In this document: positions 47,386-56,599 of the stretch, piece by piece
Numbering within the stretch: the first letter of the stretch is position 1
Layout of the letters: each line of letters opens with the position of its first letter
Source of the DNA: Nocardia sp. SYP-A9097
GTDB taxonomy: Bacteria; Actinomycetota; Actinomycetes; Mycobacteriales; Mycobacteriaceae
NCBI RefSeq assembly: GCF_009649815.1
Contig: NZ_WJIC01000002.1
Coordinates: forward strand, 434,001-498,000
DNA: 64,000 bases
Direction of reading: 5' to 3'
The notes under the pieces: model-generated
Database searches by the model: none
What the model was told of the DNA's origin: nothing
Seen by the model: the letters and a program-made list of their open reading frames with translations, nothing else
Made by a program: the position numbers and the translations under genes

Positions 47386-47982
47386 CTACCTGGGATGGGC
47401 GATTACCAGCAGGACGTGGGCGGGTTGGTTGTCGATCAGGTGCCAGCGGTCGCGGATGGTGGAGGGGAAGTCCACGAAGTCTCGGGGGCCCAGGCGGATG
47501 CTGCCGGTGCCGACGAGTTCTACGTCGAGTTGGCCGGAGACCACGTAAACGCCTGTGACGCCGGTGGATTCGAACCAGCCGCCGATGAATTGGCCGGGCT
47601 CCACCAGGTATTCGATTACCTCGAGCGGGCTGTTGGGGCGCATGTGGATGGCGCGGCCGATGGCGGCGTCGGGGCGGTCGCCGACGGGGAGGCGGACGCC
47701 TTCGTCGGCGCGCACGACGGTGACGTGGTTGGTGGCGGGGCTGGGGAGCAGGTCGCCCGGGGTGACGCCGAGGGCGGCGGCCAGGCGGTAGGTGGTGAGC
47801 ATGGAGGGGGCGCTGACGCCGCGTTCGATCTGGCTCAGGAAGGGCTGGGAGATTCCGGCGCGTTTGGCGAGCTCACGCATTGACAGCCCGGACTTCTCGC
47901 GCAGGTCGCGGACCACGCCGCCGACGAGTTCGGCCAGGCTCGACTCGTCGGGGCCTCCGGGGGCTGTCGGTGTCTCGTTCAC
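47386..47982 (-). CDS. XRE-family regulator with C-terminal cupin
   Basis: An N-terminal helix-turn-helix (LREKSGLSMRELAKRAGISQ followed by PFLSQIERGVSAPS, about residues 27-65) is fused to a cupin ligand domain (residues 100-195, with FIGGWFESTGVTGVYVVSG and IRDRWHLIDN). Proteins of this form often control catabolic or transport genes beside them and sense a small molecule. The GTG at 47982 begins the frame. It is divergent from the NCS1 permease across 143 bp and is the natural regulator of the permease-oxygenase-deaminase operon. Confidence 0.92.
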   Translation of the reverse strand: MNETPTAPGGPDESSLAELVGGVVRDLREKSGLSMRELAKRAGISQPFLSQIERGVSAPSMLTTYRLAAALGVTPGDLLPSPATNHVTVVRADEGVRLPVGDRPDAAIGRAIHMRPNSPLEVIEYLVEPGQFIGGWFESTGVTGVYVVSGQLDVELVGTGSIRLGPRDFVDFPSTIRDRWHLIDNQPAHVLLVIAHPR

Positions 47983-48125
47983 ACAGGCCAGTGTGCCTGA
48001 TTCCGAGTAACTTCGGGTGCGCGGGCGTTTACATGTTTGTGACGCAGGTGACCGCTACGGCCATACAAGTAGGCGAATCTGATTGCTGTCACTTATTATT
48101 CCCCGCATTAATCGGAGCGTGCCCG
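47983..48125. promoter_or_regulatory. Divergent control region, XRE regulator / NCS1 permease
   Basis: The 143 bp between the two starts contain an AT-rich stretch (about 48030-48115) with TTATTATT near 48095 as a possible -10 for the permease. GTGAC and GTCAC words about 45 bp apart are a possible regulator site. CGGAG lies nine bases before the permease ATG. No clean -35 can be assigned. Confidence 0.3.
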
Positions 48126-49532
48126 ATGTCGGTTCTCGACGGCGACCCACCAGTCACCGCCCCCATTCGCAGTACCCGGCTGGTCGAACAGCGCGGCATC
48201 GACCACATTCCGGAGTCCGAGCGCACCGGCACCGTCCGGCAACTCGGATTCATGTGGAGCGGAGTCATTCTCAATGTGCAGGTGGTCGTATACGGCACGC
48301 TGCTCATCGTCATCGGCCTGAATGTGTGGCAGGCCCTGGCCGCGGTGGCCATCGGCACCGCGACCTGGGTGCTCGCCGGATTGGCCAGCCTGCCCGGCCC
48401 GGCGGCGGGCACCACCACATTCACCGTCACCCGGGCGGCCTTCGGCCGCAATGGCATGCGGCCCATCGCCTTCTGCAATTGGTTGCAGCAGATCGGTTAC
48501 GAGGTACTGGATCTGGTGATCCTGGTGCTGGCCGGTTCGGCGCTGCTGGATATGGCCGGGGTACATGCCGGCACCCCCACGAAAGTCGTTCTGCTGGTGT
48601 TGTTCTCGATCGCGCAGAGTCTGCTGCCGAGCCTCGGCCACGCGGCTATCACCCGGGTGCTGAATATGCTCGTCATCCCGTTCGCGGCGCTGTTCCTGAT
48701 CATGGCCTGGCTGACCGCCGACAAGCTGGATATCACGGTCGGTCAACCGGCGGGCTGGACCGCCCTTCTCGGCGGAGTCGCCTTGGCCGCCAGCGCGAGT
48801 GGGCTCGGCTGGACGCCCAATGCCGCCGACTTCTCCCGCTATCTGCCGAGCTCCACCCCGCGCCGCCGGATTGTCGCGGCCGTGACCATCGGCGGCGGCG
48901 TGCCGCAGGCACTGCTCATGCTGCTCGGCATCGGCGTGGCGCTACTGACCGAGCAGGCGTCGGACCCCATCAGCGGACTGCCGAGCGTGTACCCGGGCTG
49001 GTTCCTCGGCCCGTACCTGGTGCTGGTGATCGCACAGATGATCTCGCTCAACGCCATCGACCTGTACTCCTCGGGAGTCACGTTGCAGGCCATCGGAGTT
49101 CGCATCGGCCGCTGGCAGGCGGTGGTGCTGGACGGCGTGATCTGCGCGCTCATCGGATCGATCGTGGTGTTCTCCGCCGACTTCAATACCTTCGTCTCGA
49201 ACTTCCTGCTCTTCATGATCGTCTGGTTCGCACCGTGGGCCGCGATCTTCGTCATCGACTACTTCCTGCGCCGCGGCCGCTACGACCTCGATTCACTCGG
49301 CGCGGCCGGCGGGCGCTACCTGCGGCCCGGTGGCCTGCATATGCCGGGCGTGATGGCGCAGGCCGCGGGCATGCTGGCGGCGCTGTGCTGCATCGACACC
49401 AGCATCTTCACCGGGCCGATCGCGAAACTCCTGAACGGCGCGGACCTGAGCGTTCCGGCGGGACTGCTGATGGGCGGCATCGTCTACTACCTGACCGCCC
49501 GCCGCACCGTCCCCGCCGAAGCAACTGTCTGA
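48126..49532 (+). CDS. NCS1-family cytosine/purine-type permease
   Basis: The 468-residue membrane protein has about twelve hydrophobic segments and belongs to the nucleobase:cation symporter-1 family. Signature stretches are RQLGFMWSGVILNVQVVVYG at the first helices, GTTTFTVTRAAFGRNG, and ASASGLGWTPNAADFSRYLP in the middle. The frame is open further upstream, but ATG 48126 is the first start placing the usual acidic N-terminus (IDHIPESERTGT). It heads an operon with the oxygenase and deaminase genes (5-bp gap, then overlap), which points to uptake of a nucleobase or related heterocycle. Confidence 0.92.
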   Translation: MSVLDGDPPVTAPIRSTRLVEQRGIDHIPESERTGTVRQLGFMWSGVILNVQVVVYGTLLIVIGLNVWQALAAVAIGTATWVLAGLASLPGPAAGTTTFTVTRAAFGRNGMRPIAFCNWLQQIGYEVLDLVILVLAGSALLDMAGVHAGTPTKVVLLVLFSIAQSLLPSLGHAAITRVLNMLVIPFAALFLIMAWLTADKLDITVGQPAGWTALLGGVALAASASGLGWTPNAADFSRYLPSSTPRRRIVAAVTIGGGVPQALLMLLGIGVALLTEQASDPISGLPSVYPGWFLGPYLVLVIAQMISLNAIDLYSSGVTLQAIGVRIGRWQAVVLDGVICALIGSIVVFSADFNTFVSNFLLFMIVWFAPWAAIFVIDYFLRRGRYDLDSLGAAGGRYLRPGGLHMPGVMAQAAGMLAALCCIDTSIFTGPIAKLLNGADLSVPAGLLMGGIVYYLTARRTVPAEATV

Positions 49533-49537
49533 GAGGA

Positions 49538-50595
49538 ATGGTTGTGGAATTCCATGTACCCGCTATCGATATCGCGCCCTATGTGGGTGACGGTGACGCA
49601 CCGGCCCGCCGCGCGGTCGCACGGCAGCTCGACGAGGCCGCTCGCACAGTCGGTTTCATGCAGATCGTCGGACATGCGGTGCCGCACAACGTGATCGAGG
49701 GCTTTACCGGCGCGCTGGACGACTTCTTCGGGCTGGAGCTGGAAACCAAGAAGCAGTACCGCACCCCGCCCGCCGTCAATCGCGGCTACGCACCGCCCAA
49801 GAGTGAGAGTTTGAGTCTGAGTCTCGGCGTGGAATCGGCGACCCGGATGAACGACTTCTTCGAGGCGTTCAATATCGGCACCACCACCGCCGACTATCCC
49901 GAGCTCGAGCTGTCCGCCACCGACTATGCGGAAAACCTTTGGCCGCAGCACGTTCCGCAATTCCGGGCGCCCGTGCAGGCGTACTTCGCCGAGGCCGAGC
50001 GGGTGGCCCGCACGCTCACCACCGCGTTCGCGGACGCCTTGGACCTGACCGCGGGATTCTTCGACCGCTTCACCGATCATTCGATGGATGTGATGCGGAT
50101 GAACAATTACGCGCTGCCGCCGGGCACGGTGATTTGGACGGCGATCTCATCGGCATGGGCGAGCACACTGATTACGGCATTCTCACCGTACTGTGGGCCG
50201 ATCAGACGCCCGGCCTGCAGGTGCTCGGGGCGGACGGCAGCTGGCACGATGTGCAGCCCGCCGCCGGCGCGGTCCTGGTGAATCTCGGTGACCTGATGGC
50301 GCGTTGGACCAATGAGCGCTGGCTCTCCACCCTGCACCGGGTGAAGCCGCCGATTGTGAACGGCACCATCGCGCGCCGCCGCAGCGCCGCGTACTTCCAT
50401 GACGGCAATATCGACGCCCTCATCGAGACACTGCCCTCCTGTATCGGTGACGGGAGCAAGTACGAGCCGGTCACGGTCGGCGAGCATCTGCGCGCCAAGC
50501 TCGCGGGTTCCCGTGCGGGACAGCCCAATACGAAGGCGCCGCGGGAGGCCGCCCGGGTGCTGGCGGCCGCACGACCCGATAGAGACCGCGCATGA
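49538..50595 (+). pseudogene. 2-oxoglutarate/Fe(II) oxygenase, split by a one-base frameshift
   Basis: This gene encodes an isopenicillin-N-synthase-like non-haem iron oxygenase of about 352 residues. The N-terminal half is in one frame (VPAIDIAPYVGD, VGFMQIVGHAVP, MNNYALPPGTV). The catalytic half follows in the next frame, with iron ligands in GEHTDYG and TLHRVKPP and the 2-oxoglutarate Arg in RRRSAAYFHDGN. The frames change at about 50129-50131, where one G would restore the expected GTVDLDGDLIGMGEHTD. Either the gene is broken or the sequence lacks a base. ATG 49538 or GTG 49544 starts it, right after the permease stop; its end overlaps the deaminase start by four bases. A role in oxidising a methylated or other modified nucleobase is inferred from context. 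Confidence 0.85.
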
Positions 50596-51617
50596 CGATC
50601 CCTTTCCGTGAACTGCCCAAGGTCAGCCTGCACTGCCATCTCACCGGCTCGGTGCTGCCCGAAACCGTGGCGGCACTTGCCCGTAAACACGGGGTGCCGA
50701 TGCCAGGCGGCCGCACCGCCGCAGATCTCTACGACATCGACAGCCATGTCGACCTGGACGAATTCCTGCGGGTCTACGACATGGTCGGGCAGGTGGTCCG
50801 CGATGCCGACGACTTCCATCGCATCACCTATGAATCGCTGACCACGCTCGGCTCCGAACATGGTGTGCTGCACCGGGAAATCTTCGTGAGTCCGCCCGCG
50901 CATCCGGGCGTCGACTATCGCACGCTGCTGGACGGCATCCGGGCCGGAATGCGAGAAGCCGAGCAGGACACCGGAATCGGCAGCCGCATCATTATCGCCG
51001 TCAACCGCGAGGACACTCCCGCCGCGGCGGTCGACCTGGTGCGCACGGTGATCGAACAGCGCTGCGACGAAGTGGTCGGCATCGGCCTGGACTATGCGGA
51101 GGTGCAGGGCCCGCCGCAACTTTTTCACGAGGCGTATCGAATCGCCGGTCGCGCGGGCCTGAATCGCACCGCCCACTCCGAGTCGGGTCCGCCCCCGAAT
51201 ATCGAAATCCTCCTCGATGTCCTGGGCTGCACCAGGGTGGACCACGGTTATCACGTGGTGGACAGCCCGCGCATAACCGATCGCTGCCGGGAGGAGGGCA
51301 TTGTCTTCACCTGTACTCCGGTGAGCTCGGATATCGGCCGCTACTCCGGCAACGGCAATGGCGAACACGAAAAGATCGCCGCCATGGTCGAAGCCGGCCT
51401 CCGGGTGACGATCGACTCCGATGATCCGCCGATGTTCGGCACGGATCCGACCAATGATTTCGAAGTCCTGCACAAGGCACTGGGTTACGACGCCGACCAA
51501 CTACTGACGTTCACAGTGAACGCTATTGCGGGCGCATGGTTGGACGAATCAGACAAATCCGCGCTGCGTGGCCGGGTTCGCAAGCACCTCACCCCGGTGC
51601 GTGCGACGGTCGGATGA
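50592..51617 (+). CDS. Adenosine/adenine deaminase-family hydrolase
   Basis: This metal-dependent hydrolase has the amidohydrolase fold and 341 residues. The metal-binding HCH in SLHCHLTGSVLPE near the N-terminus replaces the usual HLDGS. TAHSESGPP takes the place of HAGE. VDHGYHV and IDSDDPPMFGT carry the remaining His and Asp ligands. The changes around the substrate pocket suggest a substrate other than plain adenosine. Its start overlaps the oxygenase stop as ATGA, so translation is coupled within the permease-oxygenase-deaminase operon. Deamination of an imported purine or modified base is the likely job. Confidence 0.85.
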   Translation: MTIPFRELPKVSLHCHLTGSVLPETVAALARKHGVPMPGGRTAADLYDIDSHVDLDEFLRVYDMVGQVVRDADDFHRITYESLTTLGSEHGVLHREIFVSPPAHPGVDYRTLLDGIRAGMREAEQDTGIGSRIIIAVNREDTPAAAVDLVRTVIEQRCDEVVGIGLDYAEVQGPPQLFHEAYRIAGRAGLNRTAHSESGPPPNIEILLDVLGCTRVDHGYHVVDSPRITDRCREEGIVFTCTPVSSDIGRYSGNGNGEHEKIAAMVEAGLRVTIDSDDPPMFGTDPTNDFEVLHKALGYDADQLLTFTVNAIAGAWLDESDKSALRGRVRKHLTPVRATVG

Positions 51618-51713
51618 TCGCGAAATGGGGTGTTGGGGTGGAGGTTACGGGATGGTCATTTTAGGGGAATAGCGTTCTTTGAATTCGCAGTTCTCGGAAG
51701 AGGAGTGGTCGCG

Positions 51714-52139
51714 ATGAGGGAAGCGCTTCCTAGTAAGAGGCAGGTTCTGCTGGCGTGCCGGGGGACAAGTTTTCCGGGGCATCCGGTACTTAGTGCGGCG
51801 CATGAACTAACCGAGTTACACGGGCGGAAGATGGCGGCGCCGCCGGATGCCTGTGCCGAACTCGACAGTCTGCGTACCGAATTGGTGCATACGATCGATT
51901 GCTGGGTTACGTCGCGGTTGCCACCGTCGCATGGGGCGGCTCGGGTGCATACCGAGACGCTCGGGGCGGTTATCGATCGACTGGCGCAGTTGACTGCTCA
52001 CGCTTATGCGGCGCTGGCGCATGCGTCGGGGCAGGAATTGACCAATGTGTGGGAGAGTCTGGCCGAATTGGCGGTGGGGTATGAGGATTTGGCGTCCGAG
52101 GTGTGTACCGGACGCCGCCGCCTGCCCGGCGGACATTGA
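51714..52139 (+). CDS. DUF4254 domain protein
   Basis: This 141-residue, mostly helical protein matches the DUF4254 family of Nocardia and relatives: MREALPSK, QVLLACRG, GHPVLSAAHELTELH, HTETLGAVIDRLAQLTAHAY and GYEDLASEVCTGRRRLP. Its function is unknown. The open frame begins at 51630, but ATG 51714 has AGAGGAG eight bases ahead and gives the family N-terminus. The 96 bases between the deaminase stop and this start hold nothing else recognisable. The stop codon lies in the loop of a strong hairpin. Confidence 0.85.
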   Translation: MREALPSKRQVLLACRGTSFPGHPVLSAAHELTELHGRKMAAPPDACAELDSLRTELVHTIDCWVTSRLPPSHGAARVHTETLGAVIDRLAQLTAHAYAALAHASGQELTNVWESLAELAVGYEDLASEVCTGRRRLPGGH

Positions 52140-52149
52140 GTCCGCCGGG
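52125..52149. terminator. Hairpin between convergent genes
   Basis: CCCGGCGGAC (52125-52134) and GTCCGCCGGG (52140-52149) form a perfect ten-base-pair stem with the loop ATTGA, which contains the DUF4254 stop codon. It stands 19 bp before the aacS stop on the other strand. There is no T-run on either side, but the strength and position suggest a bidirectional terminator or transcript-end stabiliser. Confidence 0.55.
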
Positions 52150-52168
52150 AATACCTGTGCGGTTCCGC

Positions 52169-54106
52169 CTATTTCGGCGGGCTGTGCTGGGCGTACCAGG
52201 TGAGCAGCGCCGGATCGTCCACGGCGGTGGGCGCTACGACCCTGGCGAGTTCCGCACCCTGGAAGAGTTTCTTGAGTGGAACCTCGAGCTTCTTTCCGGT
52301 ACGGGTGTGCGGAATGCCGGGGGCACAGATGATTTCGTCGGGGACATGCCGCGGCGAGACCTCGGTGCGGATGGCGGCATTGATGCGCGCCTTCACCTCA
52401 TCGGTGAGCTCCACGCCGGGTGCGGGGACGACGAACAGCGGCATCCAGTAGCGGCCCTCGGGTAGTTCGACGCCCAGCACCAATGCCTCGGCGACCTCCG
52501 GCAATGCCTCGACCGTCTGGTAGATATCGGCGCTGCCCATGCGAATCCCGTGCCGGTTCAATGTCGAATCGGAGCGCCCGTGCACGGTGATGCTGCCGTG
52601 GTCATTGATGGTGATCCAGTCACCGTGCCGCCAGACTCCGGGGAACATATCGAAATAGGCGTCGCGGTAACGACTTCCGTCCAGATCGTCCCAGAAGCGG
52701 ACCGGCATGGAGGGCATCGGTTTGGTGATGACCAGCTCGCCGACCTCGCCGCGCACCGGATGGCCCTGCTCGTCCCAAGCATCCAGGGCCACACCCAGAT
52801 ACGGAGCGGAGAGCTCGCCCGGCCAGACCGGAACCGTGCGCACCCCGCCGATGAAGGCGGAGACCACATCGGTACCACCGCTGATGGAGGCGACCGGAAT
52901 ATGCTCACCCACATTGTCGCGCAACCACAGTGAGGACGACGAGGGCAGCGATGAACCGGTGATACCGACCATGCGCAGCGCTGAGAGGTCGTGATCGCGG
53001 CGCGGGACCGCCCCGGCCTTGGCACAGCCCAGCACATAGCCCGGACTGGTGCCGACCACCGTCGCACCGGTGCGAGCGGCTATGTCCCACAGCTCATCCG
53101 GAGCCGGGGCCGCCGGGCTGCCGTCGTAGGTGACGATGGTCGCGCCCACCAGCAATCCGGCGACCTGGAAGTTCCACATCATCCAGCTGGGGCTGGTGTA
53201 CCAGAAGAAGGTGTCGTCGCGCCCGATATCGGATTGCAGCGCAAGGGCTTTCAGGTGCTCCAGCAGTACGCCGCCGTGCCCGTGCACAATGCCCTTGGGC
53301 TTGCCGGTGGTGCCGGAGGAGTACAGCACCCACAGCGGATGCCCGAATTCGACCGGTACGGTCTCGATTTCGGTGGCGTCCAGGTCGGGCCGCACGTCAT
53401 CCCAGGAGACCACATCCGGCAGCGATTTGCCGATGCGCGATACCAGTACGGTGGCGGCGAGCGAAGGCAGCCCGGCGCGCAGCGCCTCGATATCGGCGGT
53501 CTTGTCGTGCACCTTGCCGCCGAAGCGATACCCGTCCGCGGTGACCAGCACCTTCGGCTCCAACTGACCGAGCCGGTCCAGTGCGGCCTGCGCGGAGTAG
53601 TCCTGACCGCAGGCACTCCAGATCGCGCCCAGGCTGGCCGTCGCCAGGAAGGCGATAATCGCCTCGGGGATATTCGGCAGATATCCGGCGACCCGATCGC
53701 CGGGGCCGACGCCGTGTTCCCGCAGTATGCGGGCGAAAGCCACAGTGCTGCCGATGAGTTCGGCCCAGGACAGTTCGCGAACGCTGCCGTCCTCATCGAC
53801 GCCGAGAATGGCGGGCCGATCCGTCCGCGCCTGCCGCACGATCTGGTCCACGTAGTTCAGCCGCTGCGCCGGAAACCATTGGGTGCCGGGCATTTCGTTG
53901 GAGACGAGCACCGCACCGGTGCGCGCCCCCAGCTCGAAGTAGTCCCAGAGCGCGCCCCAGAAGCCCGCGAGCTCATCGACCGACCACTGCCAGAGCGACT
54001 GATAGTCGGGCAGGGCCGCCCCGGTCCGCTCGGTCACGAATGCCGCGAAATCGGTAACCCGCGCCCCGGCGATATCCGCCGCGCTCGGCACCCACTGTGG
54101 TTCCAC
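52169..54106 (-). CDS. aacS: Acetoacetyl-CoA synthetase
   Basis: The enzyme activates acetoacetate with ATP and CoA to acetoacetyl-CoA. The 645-residue protein has the acyl-adenylate core LWVLYSSGTTGKPKGIVH, the family N-terminal block VPSAADIAGARVTDFAAFV, GSSLPSSSSLW, the HGRSDSTLNRHGIRMGSADIY hinge (shown in part) and the catalytic Lys region HTRTGKKLEVPLKK. GTG 54106 is used because TAGGAGG lies just upstream; the frame is open further but overlaps citE. It is last in the leucine-catabolism operon and recycles the acetoacetate released by the HMG-CoA-type lyase before it. Confidence 0.92.
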   Translation of the reverse strand: MEPQWVPSAADIAGARVTDFAAFVTERTGAALPDYQSLWQWSVDELAGFWGALWDYFELGARTGAVLVSNEMPGTQWFPAQRLNYVDQIVRQARTDRPAILGVDEDGSVRELSWAELIGSTVAFARILREHGVGPGDRVAGYLPNIPEAIIAFLATASLGAIWSACGQDYSAQAALDRLGQLEPKVLVTADGYRFGGKVHDKTADIEALRAGLPSLAATVLVSRIGKSLPDVVSWDDVRPDLDATEIETVPVEFGHPLWVLYSSGTTGKPKGIVHGHGGVLLEHLKALALQSDIGRDDTFFWYTSPSWMMWNFQVAGLLVGATIVTYDGSPAAPAPDELWDIAARTGATVVGTSPGYVLGCAKAGAVPRRDHDLSALRMVGITGSSLPSSSSLWLRDNVGEHIPVASISGGTDVVSAFIGGVRTVPVWPGELSAPYLGVALDAWDEQGHPVRGEVGELVITKPMPSMPVRFWDDLDGSRYRDAYFDMFPGVWRHGDWITINDHGSITVHGRSDSTLNRHGIRMGSADIYQTVEALPEVAEALVLGVELPEGRYWMPLFVVPAPGVELTDEVKARINAAIRTEVSPRHVPDEIICAPGIPHTRTGKKLEVPLKKLFQGAELARVVAPTAVDDPALLTWYAQHSPPK

Positions 54107-54117
54107 CGCTCTACCTC

Positions 54118-54951
54118 CTACGACGCGTATCCGGCGCTGTCCGCGACCTGCGCGCGCTGCACGATCCGCTCGGCATGCCGGATGACCGGCATATCCACCA
54201 TGCGGCCCTCGAAGGTGAATACACCCCGATGATTCGGCACCTCGGCCAAAAGCCTTTGCGCCCAGTCGACTTCCTTCGCCACGGGGGCGTAGGCGCGCCG
54301 GATGACCGGTACCTGGCTGGGATGAATGGCGACCTTGGCGTCGAAGCCGACCGCGACCGCGTCCAGCGACTCCTGCGCCAGCCCCTCCAGGTCCGCGATA
54401 TTCAGGAAGACCGAATCCAGCGCGAACTTGCCATATGCCTTGGCGGCCAACAGCGATTGCGACCGCACGTGCAGCGCCACATCCCGATAGCTGCCGTCGG
54501 CATGCCGGCTGGAGTTGCCGCCGAGCGCCGCAACCAGATCCTCCGCGCCCCACATGACGCCGATGGCATTGCGCACCATGACCGCCCGGCCGACCGCCAT
54601 GGCCCCGAGCGGCGATTCGATCAGCGCGATCACCTCGTAATCGGCGAGCCGCGTAATCTGTTCCGCCGATTCACATTTGGGCAGCATGAGGCGCCGGTAC
54701 TCGGTGCGCAGCAGCGCGTCGAGATCGAGCATGTGCTCGACGGTGCCCGCCGCGTTCACCCGCACCACGGTGCGCTCGGGATCCTGCGGATTGGCGATGA
54801 GCGCCTCGCGGGCGGCGGCCTTATCGGCCTCGGCCACCCCGTCTTCCAGATCGATGATCACCACATCGGCTGCGGCGGCGGCCTTTTCGTAGCGTTCGGG
54901 CCGATCGGCGGGGCAGAACAGCCACGCCGGTCCGGGCATTTCCCAGCTCAT
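54118..54951 (-). CDS. citE: CitE-like acyl-CoA lyase (HpcH/HpaI family)
   Basis: The 277-residue TIM-barrel lyase corresponds in sequence pattern and position to Rv2498c of M. tuberculosis, which cleaves citramalyl-CoA and (R)-HMG-CoA in itaconate and leucine breakdown. Motifs are WLFCPADRPERYEKA, VVIIDLEDGV, LPKCESAEQI, ALIESPLGAM, MWGAEDLVAALGG and the C-terminal KVAIHPSQVPVI. Its start overlaps the MaoC stop by four bases (ATGA) and its stop adjoins the aacS ribosome site. In this operon it should yield acetyl-CoA and acetoacetate. Confidence 0.9.
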   Translation of the reverse strand: MSWEMPGPAWLFCPADRPERYEKAAAAADVVIIDLEDGVAEADKAAAREALIANPQDPERTVVRVNAAGTVEHMLDLDALLRTEYRRLMLPKCESAEQITRLADYEVIALIESPLGAMAVGRAVMVRNAIGVMWGAEDLVAALGGNSSRHADGSYRDVALHVRSQSLLAAKAYGKFALDSVFLNIADLEGLAQESLDAVAVGFDAKVAIHPSQVPVIRRAYAPVAKEVDWAQRLLAEVPNHRGVFTFEGRMVDMPVIRHAERIVQRAQVADSAGYAS

Positions 54952-55442
54952 GCCTGCTGCTTTCTGACCAAGGTCTTGCGGGTGGCGGTGGCCACCACAT
55001 CCCCGTGCTGATTGCGGCCGGTGTGCGCGAAGGTCACGATGCCCTCGCCGGGACGGCTCTTGGATTCCCGCAGGTCGGTGATGACGGTTTCGGCGTACAG
55101 GGTGTCACCGTGGAAAAGCGGTTTGGGAAAGGCGATTTCGGAGAAGCCGAGGTTGGCCACGATGGTGCCCTGGGTCAGCTGCGCCACCGAGAGACCCACC
55201 AGGGTCGAGAGGGTGAACATGGAGTTCACCAGGCGCTGGCGGAACGGCTCCTGGGTGGCCGCGAAGGCCGCGTCCAGGTGCAGTGCCTGGGTATTCATGG
55301 TGAGCGTCGTGAACAGAACATTGTCGGCTTCGGTAATGGTGCGGCCGGGCCGGTGCTCGTACACCACCCCGAGCTCGAACTCCTCGAACCACAGGCCGCG
55401 CTGTACGACTCGCCGGACCTCCGGCGTGCTGCCCGCGGTCAC
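54948..55442 (-). CDS. MaoC-like (R)-specific enoyl-CoA hydratase
   Basis: This is a hot-dog-fold hydratase of 164 residues. GRTITEADNVLFTTLTMNTQ carries the catalytic Asp of the ITEAD motif with a downstream LHLD. LVGLSVAQLTQGTIVANLGF and PLFHGDTLYAETVI complete the fold. It matches the position of Rv2499c, reported as an itaconyl-CoA-type hydratase, and is likely to hydrate 3-methylglutaconyl-CoA or a similar acid here. GTG 55442 overlaps the dehydrogenase stop (GTGA). Confidence 0.9.
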   Translation of the reverse strand: MTAGSTPEVRRVVQRGLWFEEFELGVVYEHRPGRTITEADNVLFTTLTMNTQALHLDAAFAATQEPFRQRLVNSMFTLSTLVGLSVAQLTQGTIVANLGFSEIAFPKPLFHGDTLYAETVITDLRESKSRPGEGIVTFAHTGRNQHGDVVATATRKTLVRKQQA

Positions 55443-56599
55443 AGGCCCAGCTCGCGTCCGATAAGCATCAACTGCACCTCCGTGGTGCCCTCGCCGATCT
55501 CCAGGATCTTGCTGTCGCGGTAGTGCCGCGCCACAGCATATTCGTTCATGAAGCCGTAGCCGCCGAAGATCTGGGTGGCGTCGCGGGCATTGTCCATGGC
55601 GGCCTCGCTGGCGACGAGTTTGGCGATGGAGGCCTGCTTCTTGAACGGCTTGCCGGACAGCATGAGCGCGGCCGCGTCGTAGTAGGCGGTGCGGGCCATA
55701 TGCGCGCGCACCTCCATGCGGGCGATCTTGAAGGCAATGGCCTGATTGCTGCCGATGGGGCGGCCGAACGCCTCGCGCTCCTTGGCGTACTTGATGCTCT
55801 CGTCCACGCAGCCCTGCGCCGCGCCGACCGAGAGCGCCGCGATGGCGATGCGGCCCTCGTCGAGAATGCGCAGGAAGTTGGCGTAGCCGCGACCGCGCTC
55901 ACCGAGCAGGTTCTCGGCGGGCACGCGCACATCGGTGAAGCTCAGCGGATGCGTGTCCGAGGCATTCCAGCCGACCTTGTTGTACGCGGGCTCGGCCACG
56001 AAACCGGGCGTGCCGGCGGGCACGATAATGGTCGAGATCTCCTTCTTACCATCCGTCTGGCCGGTGACGGCGGTGACGGTGACCAGACGGGTGATATCGG
56101 TGCCCGAGTTGGTGATGAACTGCTTGCTGCCGTTGATGATCCAGCTGTCGCCGTCCAGCACGGCGGTGGTGCGGGTACCGCCGGCGTCGCTGCCCGCGCC
56201 GGGTTCGGTGAGGCCGAACGCGCCCAGGGCGCGCCCGCTGGCGAGCAGCGGCAGCCACTCCTGCTTCTGCTTGTCATTACCGAAGCGGTAGATCGGCATT
56301 GCACCCAGCGAGACGCCCGCCTCCAGGGTGATGGCCACGCTCTGATCGACCTTGCCGAGCTCTTCCAGGGCCAGGCAGAGCGCGAAGTAGTCGCCGCCCA
56401 TACCGCCGAATTCCTCGGGGAACGGCAGGCCGAACAGGCCCATATCGGCCATGCCCTTGACGACCTCGTACGGGAAGCTGTGCTCGGCATCGTGTTTGGC
56501 GGCGACGGGGGCCACCACCTGATTGGCGAAGTCGCGGACGGTGAGAGCGAGTTCGCGGTACTCGTCCGGCAGCGTGCCGGTGGACAGGAAATCGGTCAT
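55439..56599 (-). CDS. fadE19: Acyl-CoA dehydrogenase, FadE19-like
   Basis: This FAD enzyme oxidises a short branched acyl-CoA, probably isovaleryl- or 2-methylbutyryl-CoA. The 386-residue protein has [15 protein letters not shown] and [14 protein letters not shown] at the flavin site, [16 protein letters not shown] and [12 protein letters not shown]. Glu in [11 protein letters not shown] stands at the catalytic-base position of most short-chain members, whereas classic isovaleryl-CoA dehydrogenases have Gly there and a base elsewhere. That makes the exact substrate uncertain. The start overlaps the accA1 stop by four bases. Confidence 0.9.
   Translation of the reverse strand: MTDFLSTGTLPDEYRELALTVRDFANQVVAPVAAKHDAEHSFPYEVVKGMADMGLFGLPFPEEFGGMGGDYFALCLALEELGKVDQSVAITLEAGVSLGAMPIYRFGNDKQKQEWLPLLASGRALGAFGLTEPGAGSDAGGTRTTAVLDGDSWIINGSKQFITNSGTDITRLVTVTAVTGQTDGKKEISTIIVPAGTPGFVAEPAYNKVGWNASDTHPLSFTDVRVPAENLLGERGRGYANFLRILDEGRIAIAALSVGAAQGCVDESIKYAKEREAFGRPIGSNQAIAFKIARMEVRAHMARTAYYDAAALMLSGKPFKKQASIAKLVASEAAMDNARDATQIFGGYGFMNEYAVARHYRDSKILEIGEGTTEVQLMLIGRELGL

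Noticed and set aside
48083..49540. Plus-strand frame running into the oxygenase from far upstream
   Set aside because: The first 485 codons overlap the NCS1 permease in another frame and read as Arg/His/Pro-rich noise; the oxygenase begins at 49538.
50202..51500. Minus-strand open frame of 432 codons opposite the deaminase gene
   Set aside because: It shadows a well-supported adenosine-deaminase-family gene, with no recognisable motif and no ribosome site.
52991..54232. Plus-strand open frame of 413 codons opposite aacS
   Set aside because: It is antisense to a gene with a complete set of acyl-adenylate motifs and lacks any domain of its own.
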